A DNA stretch of 52,027 bases, from NCBI GenBank assembly GCA_035604135.1, contig DATNJB010000052.1, positions 1 through 52,027 on the forward strand, given 5' to 3'. The notes under the pieces were generated by a model. The model was given only the letters and a program-made list of their open reading frames with translations. It was not told the DNA's origin and did no database searches. This document shows positions 8,639 to 19,100 of the stretch, piece after piece (position 1 is the stretch's first letter; each line of letters opens with the position of its first letter). The stretch is from Poindextera sp035604135. GTDB taxonomy: Bacteria > Pseudomonadota > Alphaproteobacteria > Caulobacterales > Caulobacteraceae. Both the position numbers and the translations under genes were made by a program.

Positions 8639-8954
8639 GGACCTGCCCGGCCTGCCGCACGACAAAGCGGGGCCGGTGTTCGCCGAGCCTTGGCAAGCGC
8701 AGGCGTTCGCGCTCGCCGTGCAACTCCACGCCGAAGGCGCCTTCACCTGGGCCGAGTGGGCCGAAGCGCTGGGCCGCGAGCTCGCCACCGACCCGGCCGA
8801 CGACGGCTCGCGCTACTACCACCACTGGGTGGCGGCGCTGGAGGGTTTGAGCGCCGCCCGCGCGCTGGCCGCCCCTGCCGAGCTCGCCGCCCGCAAAACC
8901 GCCTGGGCCGAAGCCTACCGCCGCACCCCCCACGGCCGCCCGGTGGAGCTCTAG
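8625..8954 (+). CDS. Nitrile hydratase accessory (activator) protein, P14K/NhlE type
   Basis: A 109-residue small protein that overlaps the beta gene by 14 bases and starts with TTG 8625. It resembles the beta N-terminal domain (FAEPWQAQAFALAVQLHAEGAF, TWAEWAEALG, YYHHWVAALE), as activator proteins do. In cobalt-type systems this protein forms a complex with alpha and delivers cobalt by swapping of the alpha subunit. No cobalt transporter lies nearby. Starts at all three genes after alpha are weak or coupled, which suggests that their ratio is fixed by translation. Confidence 0.9.
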   Translation: MSAPEDLPGLPHDKAGPVFAEPWQAQAFALAVQLHAEGAFTWAEWAEALGRELATDPADDGSRYYHHWVAALEGLSAARALAAPAELAARKTAWAEAYRRTPHGRPVEL

Positions 8955-8959
8955 CGGCG

Positions 8960-9949
8960 CTACTGCTCGCCTCGCGGCATTGAGGCGCGGACGGCGGGGT
9001 CGAAGCCTGAGGCGACCCATTCGCCCTGGGCCGTGTTCCAGTGGGAGAAGAAGAGGCGCGTCTTCGCGTCGGGGCTGAGCGCCAGGCGCTCGGGAAACAG
9101 GTTCCAGTCGGTCAGCACCGGGCTCGGCGCGCGGACGTAGCGGTTGGTCTGCGGCAAGGCGCACCGGAGCCAGCCGCCGCGGGCGTAGTACTGGTGCCAG
9201 GTGCGGCGCATCAGCTGGCCGTCGCCGTCCAGGCGGGTGTGGAAGGTCGCCGTGTCGTAGAGCACGCAGGTTCCAGCCGGGCCATACAGCGGGACCTCGC
9301 GATAGCGCTCGCCCAACCCCTCGAACGCGTCCTTCAGGCTCGCGAACCGGTTGCTGTCCGGCACGACGCAGAACGCCGGCGCGCCGGGCTCGACGTCGGA
9401 GAGATAGTGGATGGCGCAGAGCCAGTCGCACGGGTTGTACGGCTCGCGGTTCAGGCGATCATCGCGCACCGCGTCGTGGTGGAAGTTCATTGCCCGCTCG
9501 CCCGCGCCCTCGGGCGTCTCGCGGAAGTTGAACTCCGAGAACCTCACATGCTCCTCGCCGCCCAGCAGGCGCGCGACCACCGGGTAGGAACGCGGGTGGC
9601 GCGTGTAAGGATCGAGCTCCGGATAGTCGAGCAGCGGCTGGGAGAAGATCAGGCCCTGGTTGGTGTGGTGCGGCTTTCGCCGCTCGCCCAGCCCCCAGGC
9701 GTCCGGCCGCTCGCGCTGGGTGCGGGCGCAAAATTCGTTGAGGTGCGTGAGCTCGGCCGCGCTCAGGCAGTCGGGCAGCACGACGTAGCCATGCCGCTCG
9801 AAGAAGGCGCATGCGGCGTCGATCTCGCGCCCGGGGTCGAACGCCGGGACCGGCTCACGGCTGACGCGGCCAAAGCCTTGCGTCGCACGCTCCGCATCGC
9901 CGCTGACGTTCGGCTGCCGCTGGAACTGAAATTGGACTTTCGCCGCCAT
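8960..9949 (-). CDS. Phytanoyl-CoA dioxygenase family protein
   Basis: A 329-residue Fe(II)/2-oxoglutarate dioxygenase. The iron ligands appear as His157-x-Asp159 in NFHHDAV and His237 in DTATFHTRL, and Arg249 or its neighbour in LMRRTWHQYY would bind 2-oxoglutarate. The N-terminal segment FFERHGYVVLPDCLSAAEL is typical of the PhyH family. It converges on the nitrile hydratase activator with only five bases between the stops. The start ATG 9949 has no clear ribosome-binding site. The substrate is unknown; many family members act on small metabolites rather than phytanoyl-CoA. Confidence 0.88.
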   Translation of the reverse strand: MAAKVQFQFQRQPNVSGDAERATQGFGRVSREPVPAFDPGREIDAACAFFERHGYVVLPDCLSAAELTHLNEFCARTQRERPDAWGLGERRKPHHTNQGLIFSQPLLDYPELDPYTRHPRSYPVVARLLGGEEHVRFSEFNFRETPEGAGERAMNFHHDAVRDDRLNREPYNPCDWLCAIHYLSDVEPGAPAFCVVPDSNRFASLKDAFEGLGERYREVPLYGPAGTCVLYDTATFHTRLDGDGQLMRRTWHQYYARGGWLRCALPQTNRYVRAPSPVLTDWNLFPERLALSPDAKTRLFFSHWNTAQGEWVASGFDPAVRASMPRGEQ

Positions 9950-10048
9950 GGGTAAGACTCGACGTGCCTGCAACCGCCGATGCCTAGCACGCGCCCGCGT
10001 CGAGTTCACGACAGCGTCAGGCCGCAACCCCGTGCGGTGAGCCGTGCC

Positions 10049-12088
<2,040 letters not shown>

Positions 12089-12160
12089 GATGGGCCTCCG
12101 CAATCGACCTACGCGAGCATAGGACCGCGGCGACGCATTGGCGAGCCGCGGCTGTCCACC

Positions 12161-12361
12161 TCAGCCGCGTGGCGCGTGGACATAGTCCTCGCGCGAACCG
12201 CGACCGGCGATGAGGCCGGGCGGCAGCGGGGCGCGGGTGGCGTTCATCTTGGCATGCTCTGCCAGCGCCGCATCGTCCTCCCAGAGCTCGAGCAGGGTGA
12301 GCCGGTCGGGGTCCAGCGCGCTCTGGAAGATCTCGAACTGCAGGCAACCCGGCTCCTGCAT
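12161..12361 (-). CDS. Short ABM-domain (antibiotic biosynthesis monooxygenase-like) protein
   Basis: A 66-residue protein with the core of a dimeric alpha/beta-barrel ABM domain: PGCLQFEIFQS, then LTLLELWEDDAALAEHAK. Full ABM proteins are about 95 residues; here the first strand and helix are missing. In frame upstream, codons for RRAVCDV look like the end of that helix but run straight into the stop region of the crotonase gene at 12381. A deletion that removed the beginning of this gene would explain this. Translation may now be coupled to the crotonase 20 bases upstream. The partial domain may not fold alone. Confidence 0.6.
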   Translation of the reverse strand: MQEPGCLQFEIFQSALDPDRLTLLELWEDDAALAEHAKMNATRAPLPPGLIAGRGSREDYVHAPRG

Positions 12362-12380
12362 GACGTCGCAAACCGCCCGC

Positions 12381-13175
12381 CTAGCGCCCCTTGAACTTGG
12401 CCGGCCGCTTTTGCAGGAAGGCGGCGACGCCCTCGCGGAAATCCTCGGTGCGGCCGGCGACGGTCTGGCCCTTGGCCTCGCGATCGATCTGTTCGGCCCA
12501 GCTTGAGTCGAGGCCGGCCCAGATGGTCTGGCGCGAGAGGCCCAGCGACGCGGGGCCCTTGGCCAGGTCCTGGGCGATAGCGAGCGCGGTCGGCATGAGC
12601 TCGGCGTCGGGCGTGCAGCGGTTGATGAGGCCCCATTCCAGCGCCCTGGCGGCCGGCAGCCGCTCGCCGAGCAGCGCCATCTCCATCGCCCGCGCGCGGC
12701 CGATCATGCGCGGCAACAGGTAGGTCGAGCCGCCGTCCGGGATCAGGCCGATGCGGCGGAAGGCCTGCAGGAAATAGGCGCTTTCGGCCGCGATGATGAT
12801 GTCGCCCAAGAGGGCGAGCGAACAGCCGACGCCGGCCGCGGCCCCGTTCACCGCCGTCACGATCGGGATCGCCAGGTCGCGCACAGCGGTGACGAGCGGG
12901 TTGTAGATGGTCTCCACCGACGAGCCGGCGTCGATGCCGCCGCCTCCCCCGCCCCCGCCGGCGACCTGAGCGAGATTGGCGCCGGAGCAGAAGCCTCTGC
13001 CCTCGCCGGTGAGCACGACAGCCCGCGCGCTGGAGCCGGGCGCCGAGGCTTCGCGAAGGGCCTGGTGCAGCTCCTGCGCCATGTCGATGCCGATCGCGTT
13101 CATCGCGGCGGGGTCGGCGAGCGTGATCACAGCGACCCCCGCCTCCTCGGCGACCTTGATCTTCTCGTAGCTCAT
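12381..13175 (-). CDS. PaaG-like enoyl-CoA isomerase/hydratase
   Basis: A 264-residue crotonase. The segment RRIGLIPDGGSTYLLPR has Asp147 at the position of the catalytic Asp of PaaG (1,2-epoxyphenylacetyl-CoA isomerase), and the preceding AAAGVGCSLALLGDI forms the second oxyanion-hole helix. The first such region is GFCSGANLAQ (61-70), followed by eight consecutive Gly (73-80), which is unusual. ATG 13175 has GGAGG eight bases upstream; a TTG at 13181 is less likely. It forms a same-strand group with the SDR genes 13275-14845. Likely role: double-bond shift or ring opening of a CoA ester in aromatic or alicyclic catabolism. Confidence 0.9.
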   Translation of the reverse strand: MSYEKIKVAEEAGVAVITLADPAAMNAIGIDMAQELHQALREASAPGSSARAVVLTGEGRGFCSGANLAQVAGGGGGGGGIDAGSSVETIYNPLVTAVRDLAIPIVTAVNGAAAGVGCSLALLGDIIIAAESAYFLQAFRRIGLIPDGGSTYLLPRMIGRARAMEMALLGERLPAARALEWGLINRCTPDAELMPTALAIAQDLAKGPASLGLSRQTIWAGLDSSWAEQIDREAKGQTVAGRTEDFREGVAAFLQKRPAKFKGR

Positions 13176-13274
13176 GGCCAATGCCTCCGCGCCGGCGCCC
13201 GTTCGAGCGCCACTCTGGCCTAGGCTTCCGTAAAGTCCGTCAAGGCGTCCGCGACGACGGCGCGGGCGGCGCGC

Positions 13275-14036
13275 TCATCCGCCGCCGTTGATGTTGATCT
13301 TCTGGCCGTTGGCATAAGGGTTGGCGCTGGAGACCATGAAGGTCACCACGGCCGCCACGTCCTCCGGCGTCGACACGCGGCCGAACGGCGAGCGGGCGTC
13401 GAGCTGGTGGATGTCCTCGATGCCGGTTGTGGCGCGGGTCAGCCGGCGACCCATCTCGGTGACGGTCAGGCTGGGGGCGACGATGTTGGTGCGGATGCCG
13501 TGCTCGCGTTCCTCCTTGGCCAACGTCAGAGCCAGCGCTTCCATGGCCGCCTTGCCCATGTTGTAGGGCGCGCCGCGGGCGCCCATGCCCAGCGTGGCCA
13601 CGCTCGAGATCATGATGATGTCGGCGCGGCCCTGCGTGCGCAGGTGAGGAACGAGCAGCTTGGCCAGATAGTGCGGCCCGAACGCGTGCACCCGCACCAC
13701 GCGCTCCATCTCCGCCGGATCGGTGTCGGCCACGGCCTGCCCGCGGCTGGCGATGCCGGCGTTGTTGACCAGGATCGAGAGGTTCGGGAAGTCCTTGACC
13801 ACTTCGGCCGCCATGGCGACGTCATCGTCCCAGTTCTCAACCGAGGCGGCATAGGCCTTGGCCTTGCGGCCCATGGCCTCGATTTCCTTCACCGTCTCTG
13901 CAGCCGCCTCGGCGTCGCGCCGATAGTTGACCGCCACGTCCGCGCCGGCCTCGGCCAGCGAGAGTGCGATCGCCCGGCCGATGCCGCGCCCGCCGCCCGT
14001 GACCAGGGCCGCGCGGCCCTTCAGGCTGAGATCCAT
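13275..14036 (-). CDS. SDR family oxidoreductase, FabG-like
   Basis: A 253-residue classical SDR. Visible motifs: TGGGRGIG (about residues 13-20), NNAG, SSVATLG with the catalytic Ser, and YNMGK with Tyr and Lys. Its Tyr-Asn-Met-Gly-Lys form and the C-terminal GQKININGG match 3-oxoacyl-reductase-like enzymes. AAGGAG lies eight to nine bases upstream of ATG 14036. The gene is 29 bases downstream of another SDR on the same strand, and the crotonase follows. The trio would suit hydration/dehydrogenation steps on a CoA-linked intermediate. The substrate cannot be predicted. Confidence 0.9.
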   Translation of the reverse strand: MDLSLKGRAALVTGGGRGIGRAIALSLAEAGADVAVNYRRDAEAAAETVKEIEAMGRKAKAYAASVENWDDDVAMAAEVVKDFPNLSILVNNAGIASRGQAVADTDPAEMERVVRVHAFGPHYLAKLLVPHLRTQGRADIIMISSVATLGMGARGAPYNMGKAAMEALALTLAKEEREHGIRTNIVAPSLTVTEMGRRLTRATTGIEDIHQLDARSPFGRVSTPEDVAAVVTFMVSSANPYANGQKININGGG

Positions 14037-14065
14037 GGCGCTTTCTCCTTCTTGTCGTTCTCGCC

Positions 14066-14845
14066 TCAGTAGACCGTGTAGCCGCCGTCGATCACGAAGG
14101 TGTCGCCGGTGTGATAGCGCGACGCGTCGGACGCCAGATAGACGGCGATGCCGGAGAAGTCGGCGGGCTCGCCCCAGCGGCGAAGCGGCACGCGCCCGAT
14201 CACCCGCTCATTGAACTTGTCCCAGCCTTGCGCGGCTGCCGTCATCTCCGAACGGATCCAGCCCGGCAGGATGGCGTTGGCGCGGATGCCGTAGCGCGCC
14301 TGTTCGACGGCGAGCCCGCGGATCATCGCGATGACCGCGCCCTTGCTCGAGGCGTACGCCTCGTTGCGGGGCGCCCCGTGCACGGCCGAGACCGAGGAGG
14401 TGACCACGAGCGACCCGCCCGGATCGCCGGCGTCCGCCCGTTCGACCATGTGCTTGCACGCCTCGCGGAAGGTCCAAAACACGCCGTCGAGGTTGACGGC
14501 GAGCACGCGCCGCCAGGTCTCGGTCGGAAACTCGGTGAAGGCGGCGCCGCCGCCGATCCCGGCGTTGGCGGCGACGAAGTCGACCCGGCCCATGGCCGCG
14601 ACCGCCTCGGCCATGCCGGCGACGACCTGCGCCTCGTCGCTCACGTCGACCCGTTGGGCCAGCACACGCACGCCCCGCTTGAGCAGCGCTTCCGACGCGT
14701 CACGGTTCTTGGCTTCGTTGGTGCCCCAGATGACGACCGAGGCGCCCGCATCGGCGAGGCCCTCGGCAAGGCCGAGCCCGATCCCGCCGTTGCCACCGGT
14801 GATCAGCGCCACCTTGGCGCTTAAGTCGAATGGCTGAAACGCCAT
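14066..14845 (-). CDS. SDR family oxidoreductase
   Basis: A 259-residue classical SDR. Cofactor motif TGGNGGIG, ANAGIGGG, catalytic SSVSAVHG, and YASSK (Tyr and Lys). The C-terminal PLRRWGEPADF and DGGYTVY are typical of glucose- or 3-oxoacyl-type dehydrogenases. AGGAGAGG is about nine bases upstream of ATG 14845. It is the first gene of the SDR-SDR-crotonase group and diverges from the ligase at 14957 with a gap of 111 bases. The preferred cofactor is uncertain; the residue after the second strand (WGTNEAKN) does not settle NAD versus NADP. Confidence 0.9.
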   Translation of the reverse strand: MAFQPFDLSAKVALITGGNGGIGLGLAEGLADAGASVVIWGTNEAKNRDASEALLKRGVRVLAQRVDVSDEAQVVAGMAEAVAAMGRVDFVAANAGIGGGAAFTEFPTETWRRVLAVNLDGVFWTFREACKHMVERADAGDPGGSLVVTSSVSAVHGAPRNEAYASSKGAVIAMIRGLAVEQARYGIRANAILPGWIRSEMTAAAQGWDKFNERVIGRVPLRRWGEPADFSGIAVYLASDASRYHTGDTFVIDGGYTVY

Positions 14846-14956
14846 GGCCCGGCCTCTCCTGTTCCGTTACATCCCCGCCGATTGGCGCCTGACGGGCGGG
14901 CCGTCAACGCGCGGCGATTGCGCGAAGCACGCGGACAGGCGTAACCGCTGCGCCCG

Positions 14957-16312
14957 ATGAGCGATCCGGGGCTTATCCTGGCGACCCTGATCAGGCGGCG
15001 CGGCCTGGCCGGCCACGAGCGCTGGGACCGCGCGCGGCTCGAGGCCTTCCAGACCAAGGCGCTCGCTCATTTGCGCGCCCATGCCTACGCCCGCTCGCCC
15101 TTCTACCGCGAGTTCCATCGCGGCCTGGACAGCGCCCCGCTCGAGGCGCTGCCGACGCTCAGCAAGGCTGAGATGATGGAGCGCTTCGATGACGTCGTGA
15201 CCGACCGCGACGTGCGCCTGGCGGACGTGAGGGCCTTCCTGGCGCAAAAGGGTCCAGGCGAGCGCTACCTGGGCCGCTACTGGATCACGTCGACCTCGGG
15301 CACCAGCGGCCACCCCGGCCTCTTCCTGGTCGATCGGGATGAATGGAGTCTTGAGTTAGCGACCGCCATCCGCGCCTTCGACTGGGCGGGCCTGCGCGTC
15401 AGCCTCACCCATCGCGCGCGGGTGGCGCAGATCACGTCGACCAACCCGTCGCACCTCTCGACCCAGGGCGGACGGAGCATGGCCAACTGGTGGATGCCGA
15501 CCCTGATCCTCGACGCGAGCGAGCCCTTGGCCAGCGTGGTCGAGCGGCTGAACGCCTGGCGGCCGGAGATGCTCTGGGCCTACGCCTCGATCATCCACGT
15601 GCTGGCGGAGGAGCAGCTGGCCGGGCGTTTGAGGATCGCGCCGCGCTCGTTGCTGAGCGCCTCCGAGCTTCTGACCGACGGCGTGCGGGAGCGCGCCCGG
15701 GCGGCGTGGGGCGAGGTGCTGTTCGACACCTACGCCACTACCGACTGCGGCGGCGTCGGCGCCGAATGCGACCGGCACAAGGGCCTGCATCTGATGGAGG
15801 ATCTCTCCATCATCGAGGTGGTCGACGCAGACAACCGCCCCACCAAGCCCGGTGTCTTCGGCCAGAAGATGCTGGTGACGGTGCTGGGCGGCCGCACCCA
15901 GCCGCTGATCCGTTACGAGCTGGACGACAGCGTGCGCCTGGCCGGCGCGCCCTGCCCATGCGGGCGGCCGTTTCGCCTGATCGACGCCATCCAGGGCCGC
16001 ATCGAAGAGGTGCTGGCTTTCGCCGGCGCTGACGGCGGGCGCGTGACCATCCATCCCATAACCTTCTCCAACGTCATGGACCAATTGCCGGTGGCAAGCT
16101 GGCAGGTGCTGCAGGACGAGGCCGGGCTGCATCTGCTGCTGGCCGGCGTCACGGCGCCGCTCGACGACACCGCGCTGGCTGGCGAGGTCGCCCAGGCGCT
16201 GGTAGACCATGGCGTGCGACGCCCCTCGATCGACGTCCAGCGGGTCGAGTCGATCCCGAAGTCGGCGTCGGGCAAGACGGCGCTGGTGCTGTCGCGGCTG
16301 GCTAAACGCTAG
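14957..16312 (+). CDS. PaaK/CapK-like AMP-dependent ligase
   Basis: A 451-residue member of the phenylacetate-CoA ligase-like adenylate-forming family. The nucleotide loop STSGTSGHPG is at about residues 112-121. Further marks are YATTDCGGVG, where an adenine-binding YGxTE-type motif lies in classic members, a CPCGRP metal-like pair, and the C-terminal subdomain with KSASGKTALV containing the likely catalytic Lys. It would activate an aromatic or related acid with ATP. Its distance from canonical PaaK leaves the acceptor (CoA or other) open. The end overlaps the convergent HdeD-like gene by 11 bases. Confidence 0.85.
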   Translation: MSDPGLILATLIRRRGLAGHERWDRARLEAFQTKALAHLRAHAYARSPFYREFHRGLDSAPLEALPTLSKAEMMERFDDVVTDRDVRLADVRAFLAQKGPGERYLGRYWITSTSGTSGHPGLFLVDRDEWSLELATAIRAFDWAGLRVSLTHRARVAQITSTNPSHLSTQGGRSMANWWMPTLILDASEPLASVVERLNAWRPEMLWAYASIIHVLAEEQLAGRLRIAPRSLLSASELLTDGVRERARAAWGEVLFDTYATTDCGGVGAECDRHKGLHLMEDLSIIEVVDADNRPTKPGVFGQKMLVTVLGGRTQPLIRYELDDSVRLAGAPCPCGRPFRLIDAIQGRIEEVLAFAGADGGRVTIHPITFSNVMDQLPVASWQVLQDEAGLHLLLAGVTAPLDDTALAGEVAQALVDHGVRRPSIDVQRVESIPKSASGKTALVLSRLAKR

Positions 16313-16880
16313 CGATCCCGGCCGCGCGGCGTATGCCGGCGCTGATCCCGAGCAGCGACAGGCCCCCGACGATGAAGTCGATGGCGATGAAGAAGCCGAT
16401 CAGTACGGCGTCGCCGCGCGGATTGAGCAGCAGAATGAAGACGGCGAGCACGATCCCGACCAGGCCGCTGAACACCTGCCAGCCCCAGCCCTTCGCCGCC
16501 CGCCCACGGTGGTGGAACGCCATGGCGAACGAGGTGAAGGCGTTGAGGGTCAAATACGCGGCGATCAGGATGGCGAGCCCGATCACGCCCACGACTGGCG
16601 ACCAGAGCACGATCCCGCCCGCCCCGACGGCGATGACGGCCGAGATGAGGCGCCAGAGCGGGTGATCGTGGCCGCGTGACCCGAAGAGGCCGACAAGGCC
16701 GAGCAGTCCGCTGAACACCAAGATCCACCCGAGCACGAGCGCCACCGCCAGCCCGGCGAAGAGGGGAAGCGCCGCGGCGAGAACGCCGAGCGCGATGAGC
16801 AGGACGCCCTCGAAGATAAGCCAGCCGCGCACGCCCCTGGCCGGAAACGCAACCGATGGATGTTCAGCATCGACACTCAT
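16302..16880 (-). CDS. HdeD family (DUF308) membrane protein
   Basis: A 192-residue integral membrane protein with about six hydrophobic segments in three hairpin pairs, as in the HdeD/DUF308 family linked with acid resistance in enterobacteria. First segments: GWLIFEGVLLIALGVLAAAL and ALVLGWILVFSGLLGLVGLF. ATG 16880 has GGAGGG seven bases upstream; a longer start upstream has no such site. It overlaps the ligase convergently. The function in alphaproteobacteria is not established. Confidence 0.85.
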   Translation of the reverse strand: MSVDAEHPSVAFPARGVRGWLIFEGVLLIALGVLAAALPLFAGLAVALVLGWILVFSGLLGLVGLFGSRGHDHPLWRLISAVIAVGAGGIVLWSPVVGVIGLAILIAAYLTLNAFTSFAMAFHHRGRAAKGWGWQVFSGLVGIVLAVFILLLNPRGDAVLIGFFIAIDFIVGGLSLLGISAGIRRAAGIASV

Positions 16881-16993
16881 GGTTCGACCCTCCGTGGCCG
16901 GCTCCCATTTCAGCGCGCCACGGCAGAGAACGCCAGCCATCGAATGGAGTGTGGCCGCCCGCCGGCCTAGATTGGGGCCAGGGGAGGACTCAC

Positions 16994-17596
16994 ATGGCGG
17001 ACTTCGACTACGCGATGCTCACGCTGGCGCGCGGCGCGCCCGCCCGGCAGGCGTTCGCCGACCGGGTCAGGGCGGCCGGGCTGACGGGCCGCGGTCGTCG
17101 TGCCGGGCTGTTCGTCGCGCAGCTGGGGTGGCCGGCGGCCGAGGCGGCGCTCCTGGCCGAGCGCGGCGGCGACGAGGACAACGCATTCAGGGCGCTGCTC
17201 GACGCGCCGGAGGTGGTGTCCAGCATCAGCCACGCGCTCAAGCCCACGGTCCGGCCGCTGCCCGACGCGGTGCTGGCGCCCGGCGGGATCTATGTGCACC
17301 GCTGGTTGGAGGTGAACCGGTCGTTGGTGGCCGAGTTCATCGACCTTTCGGCGCGGGCCTGGCCGGGCTTCGAAGCGCAGTTCGACGCGCGCATCTTCGG
17401 CCTCTTCGAGCTCACGTCCGAGTGGGAAGGCTCGCCCGTCGACAGCCGGCATCTGTTGCTCGTCACCCGCTACGCCAGCCATGGCGTCTGGGAAGAGTCG
17501 CGCGACCCGACCGCCGAGGCGATGCAGACCTTCGCCCGCCGCGCCCAGATCACCCTCTCGACGCGTGCGGCCAGCGCGCTATTGATCGCGCCCTAG
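16994..17596 (+). CDS. NIPSNAP-like dimeric alpha/beta-barrel protein
   Basis: A 200-residue cytoplasmic protein with GGGGAGG just upstream of ATG 16994. The segment IYVHRWLEVNRSLVAEFIDLSARAWPGFE, then ARIFGLFE and LLLVTRYASHGVWEESR, resembles NIPSNAP/EthD ferredoxin-like folds. The assignment rests on pattern only. It is followed after 11 bases by a 2-oxoglutarate dioxygenase, so the two are very probably cotranscribed and may act on the same small molecule. Confidence 0.6.
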   Translation: MADFDYAMLTLARGAPARQAFADRVRAAGLTGRGRRAGLFVAQLGWPAAEAALLAERGGDEDNAFRALLDAPEVVSSISHALKPTVRPLPDAVLAPGGIYVHRWLEVNRSLVAEFIDLSARAWPGFEAQFDARIFGLFELTSEWEGSPVDSRHLLLVTRYASHGVWEESRDPTAEAMQTFARRAQITLSTRAASALLIAP

Positions 17597-17607
17597 AGGA
17601 GCCGGCC

Positions 17608-18411
17608 ATGGATGACGCAACACGCCGGTCGCACATCGAGAAGGTGCGTGCCAACGGCTACGCGATCGTCGAGAACGCCATCGAGCCGGATCTGGTCGAC
17701 GCGTTGAACGCGGCGCTCGCACGCCTCGAGCGGGAGCTCGGCGCGAAGCCGGCCATGAACGGCTTCGAGGGCCATCACACGGTGCGCATTTACAACCTCC
17801 TGGCCTACGGCGAGCCGTTCCAGCGTGTGCCCGTGCACCCTTCGGTGCTTCCGATCGTCGAGGGCGTGCTCGACCCGGAGTGCCTGATCTCGTCGCTGTC
17901 CTCGATCTCCATCGATCCCGGCGAGATCGCCCAGCCGATCCACGCCGACGACATGGTCATCCCGCTCGAGAAGCCGCACGTCTCCATCGTCTGCAACTCG
18001 ATGTGGGCGCTGACGGACTTCACGGAGGCGAACGGGGCGACGCGGCTCGTGCCCGGAAGCCACACGCGCGGCAACCCGGAATATGGCGGCCGGTATGAGT
18101 CGATCGCCGCCGAGATGCCGAAAGGCTCGGTGCTCATCTGGGACGGCTCGCTCTGGCACGGCGGCGGCGCCAACACGACCAGCGCGCGGCGGACCGGCAT
18201 CGCGATGAACTATTGCGCCGGCTTCATCCGCCAGCAGGAGAACCAGCAGCTGGGCGTACCGGCTGAGATGGCGCGAAGCCTCGAGCCCAGGCTGCGGCAA
18301 CTGATGGGCTATAGCGTCTATCGCGGCCTGATCGGCCATATCGACAAGCATAGCCCCGACCAGCTGCTCACCGGCGAAGGCGGCTTGCGCTCCATCTGGG
18401 ACCGCGCCTAG
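17608..18411 (+). CDS. Phytanoyl-CoA dioxygenase family protein
   Basis: A 267-residue Fe(II)/2-oxoglutarate dioxygenase. Metal ligands: His112-Ala-Asp114 in PIHADDM and His184 in DGSLWHGGGAN; the following SARRTG supplies the probable 2-oxoglutarate Arg. The MWALTDFTEANGATRLVPGSH segment is a PhyH hallmark. GAGGAG precedes the ATG. It shares only the fold with the other dioxygenase of the window. The stop overlaps the convergent acetyltransferase stop in a CTAG. The substrate is unknown. Confidence 0.88.
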   Translation: MDDATRRSHIEKVRANGYAIVENAIEPDLVDALNAALARLERELGAKPAMNGFEGHHTVRIYNLLAYGEPFQRVPVHPSVLPIVEGVLDPECLISSLSSISIDPGEIAQPIHADDMVIPLEKPHVSIVCNSMWALTDFTEANGATRLVPGSHTRGNPEYGGRYESIAAEMPKGSVLIWDGSLWHGGGANTTSARRTGIAMNYCAGFIRQQENQQLGVPAEMARSLEPRLRQLMGYSVYRGLIGHIDKHSPDQLLTGEGGLRSIWDRA

Positions 18412-19028
18412 AGGTCGATGGCAAACACCAGCGCGCCGGGGCCGACGTCGAGCTCGTGGAAGCCGTAGGCGCGGTAGAAACGCACGGCCCGCTCGTTCGC
18501 CGCGCCCACGCCGAGATGGACGCCCTGGACGCCGAAGCTCCGCATCAGCTCCAGCCAACGGTCGATCAGCGTCTTGCCCAACCCTCGGCCCTGGAACCGT
18601 GGCGCCAGGTCGATGTGCAGATGCGCCGGGTACGGATCGGTGATCACACGCGGCGTGATTTGCGGGTGGTGGAACCCGCGGATCAGGCGCTGATCCGGCG
18701 TCAGATCGCGATAGCGCAAGCCAACCGGGTCCGGGTATCGCGCGCGCAGCGCCGGCCACCAGGCGCGCTCGAGCTCCGCCTCGAACGCCGGCGTGTCCGG
18801 TGCGCCAAGAATGTAGCCGCCGACGCCTTCGGCATCCTCGACCACCAGCGCGCTCTCAGGCCTGAGCACGCCGTAGGCGCCGGCGAACATGTGCCCCACC
18901 AGCTTGTGGTCCTTGTAGAGCTCGGACGCGTCCAGGCCGCTGGCGCCGGTCAGGAGGCAGACGCGATAGATCGCATCGAGATCGCTCTCGCGATAGGGCC
19001 GAATCTCGAAGGGGCCGGCTTCGGCCAT
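18408..19028 (-). CDS. GNAT family N-acetyltransferase
   Basis: A 206-residue acetyltransferase. Motif A with the acetyl-CoA pyrophosphate loop is LAPRFQGRGLGKTLID (about residues 142-157), followed by the motif-B segment GVHLGVGAANERAVRFYRAYGF. The N-terminal IRPYRESDLDAIYRVC is typical. The length and the central insert (about residues 85-130) resemble the bacterial relatives of O-GlcNAcase-associated acetyltransferases. The substrate is unknown. It is divergent from a second GNAT gene with 72 bases between the starts. Confidence 0.88.
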   Translation of the reverse strand: MAEAGPFEIRPYRESDLDAIYRVCLLTGASGLDASELYKDHKLVGHMFAGAYGVLRPESALVVEDAEGVGGYILGAPDTPAFEAELERAWWPALRARYPDPVGLRYRDLTPDQRLIRGFHHPQITPRVITDPYPAHLHIDLAPRFQGRGLGKTLIDRWLELMRSFGVQGVHLGVGAANERAVRFYRAYGFHELDVGPGALVFAIDL

Positions 19029-19100
19029 CGGGCCGCCTCATGCAAAGCTCTCGCGCGCTGTGATAGCGTCAACGTCGGCCCAAGCGAAGGACGTGTCGGC

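Noticed and set aside
12930..12970. Short GC repeat as a possible CRISPR or tandem-repeat element
   Set aside because: It is a coding poly-glycine run within the crotonase; no repeat-spacer pattern exists.
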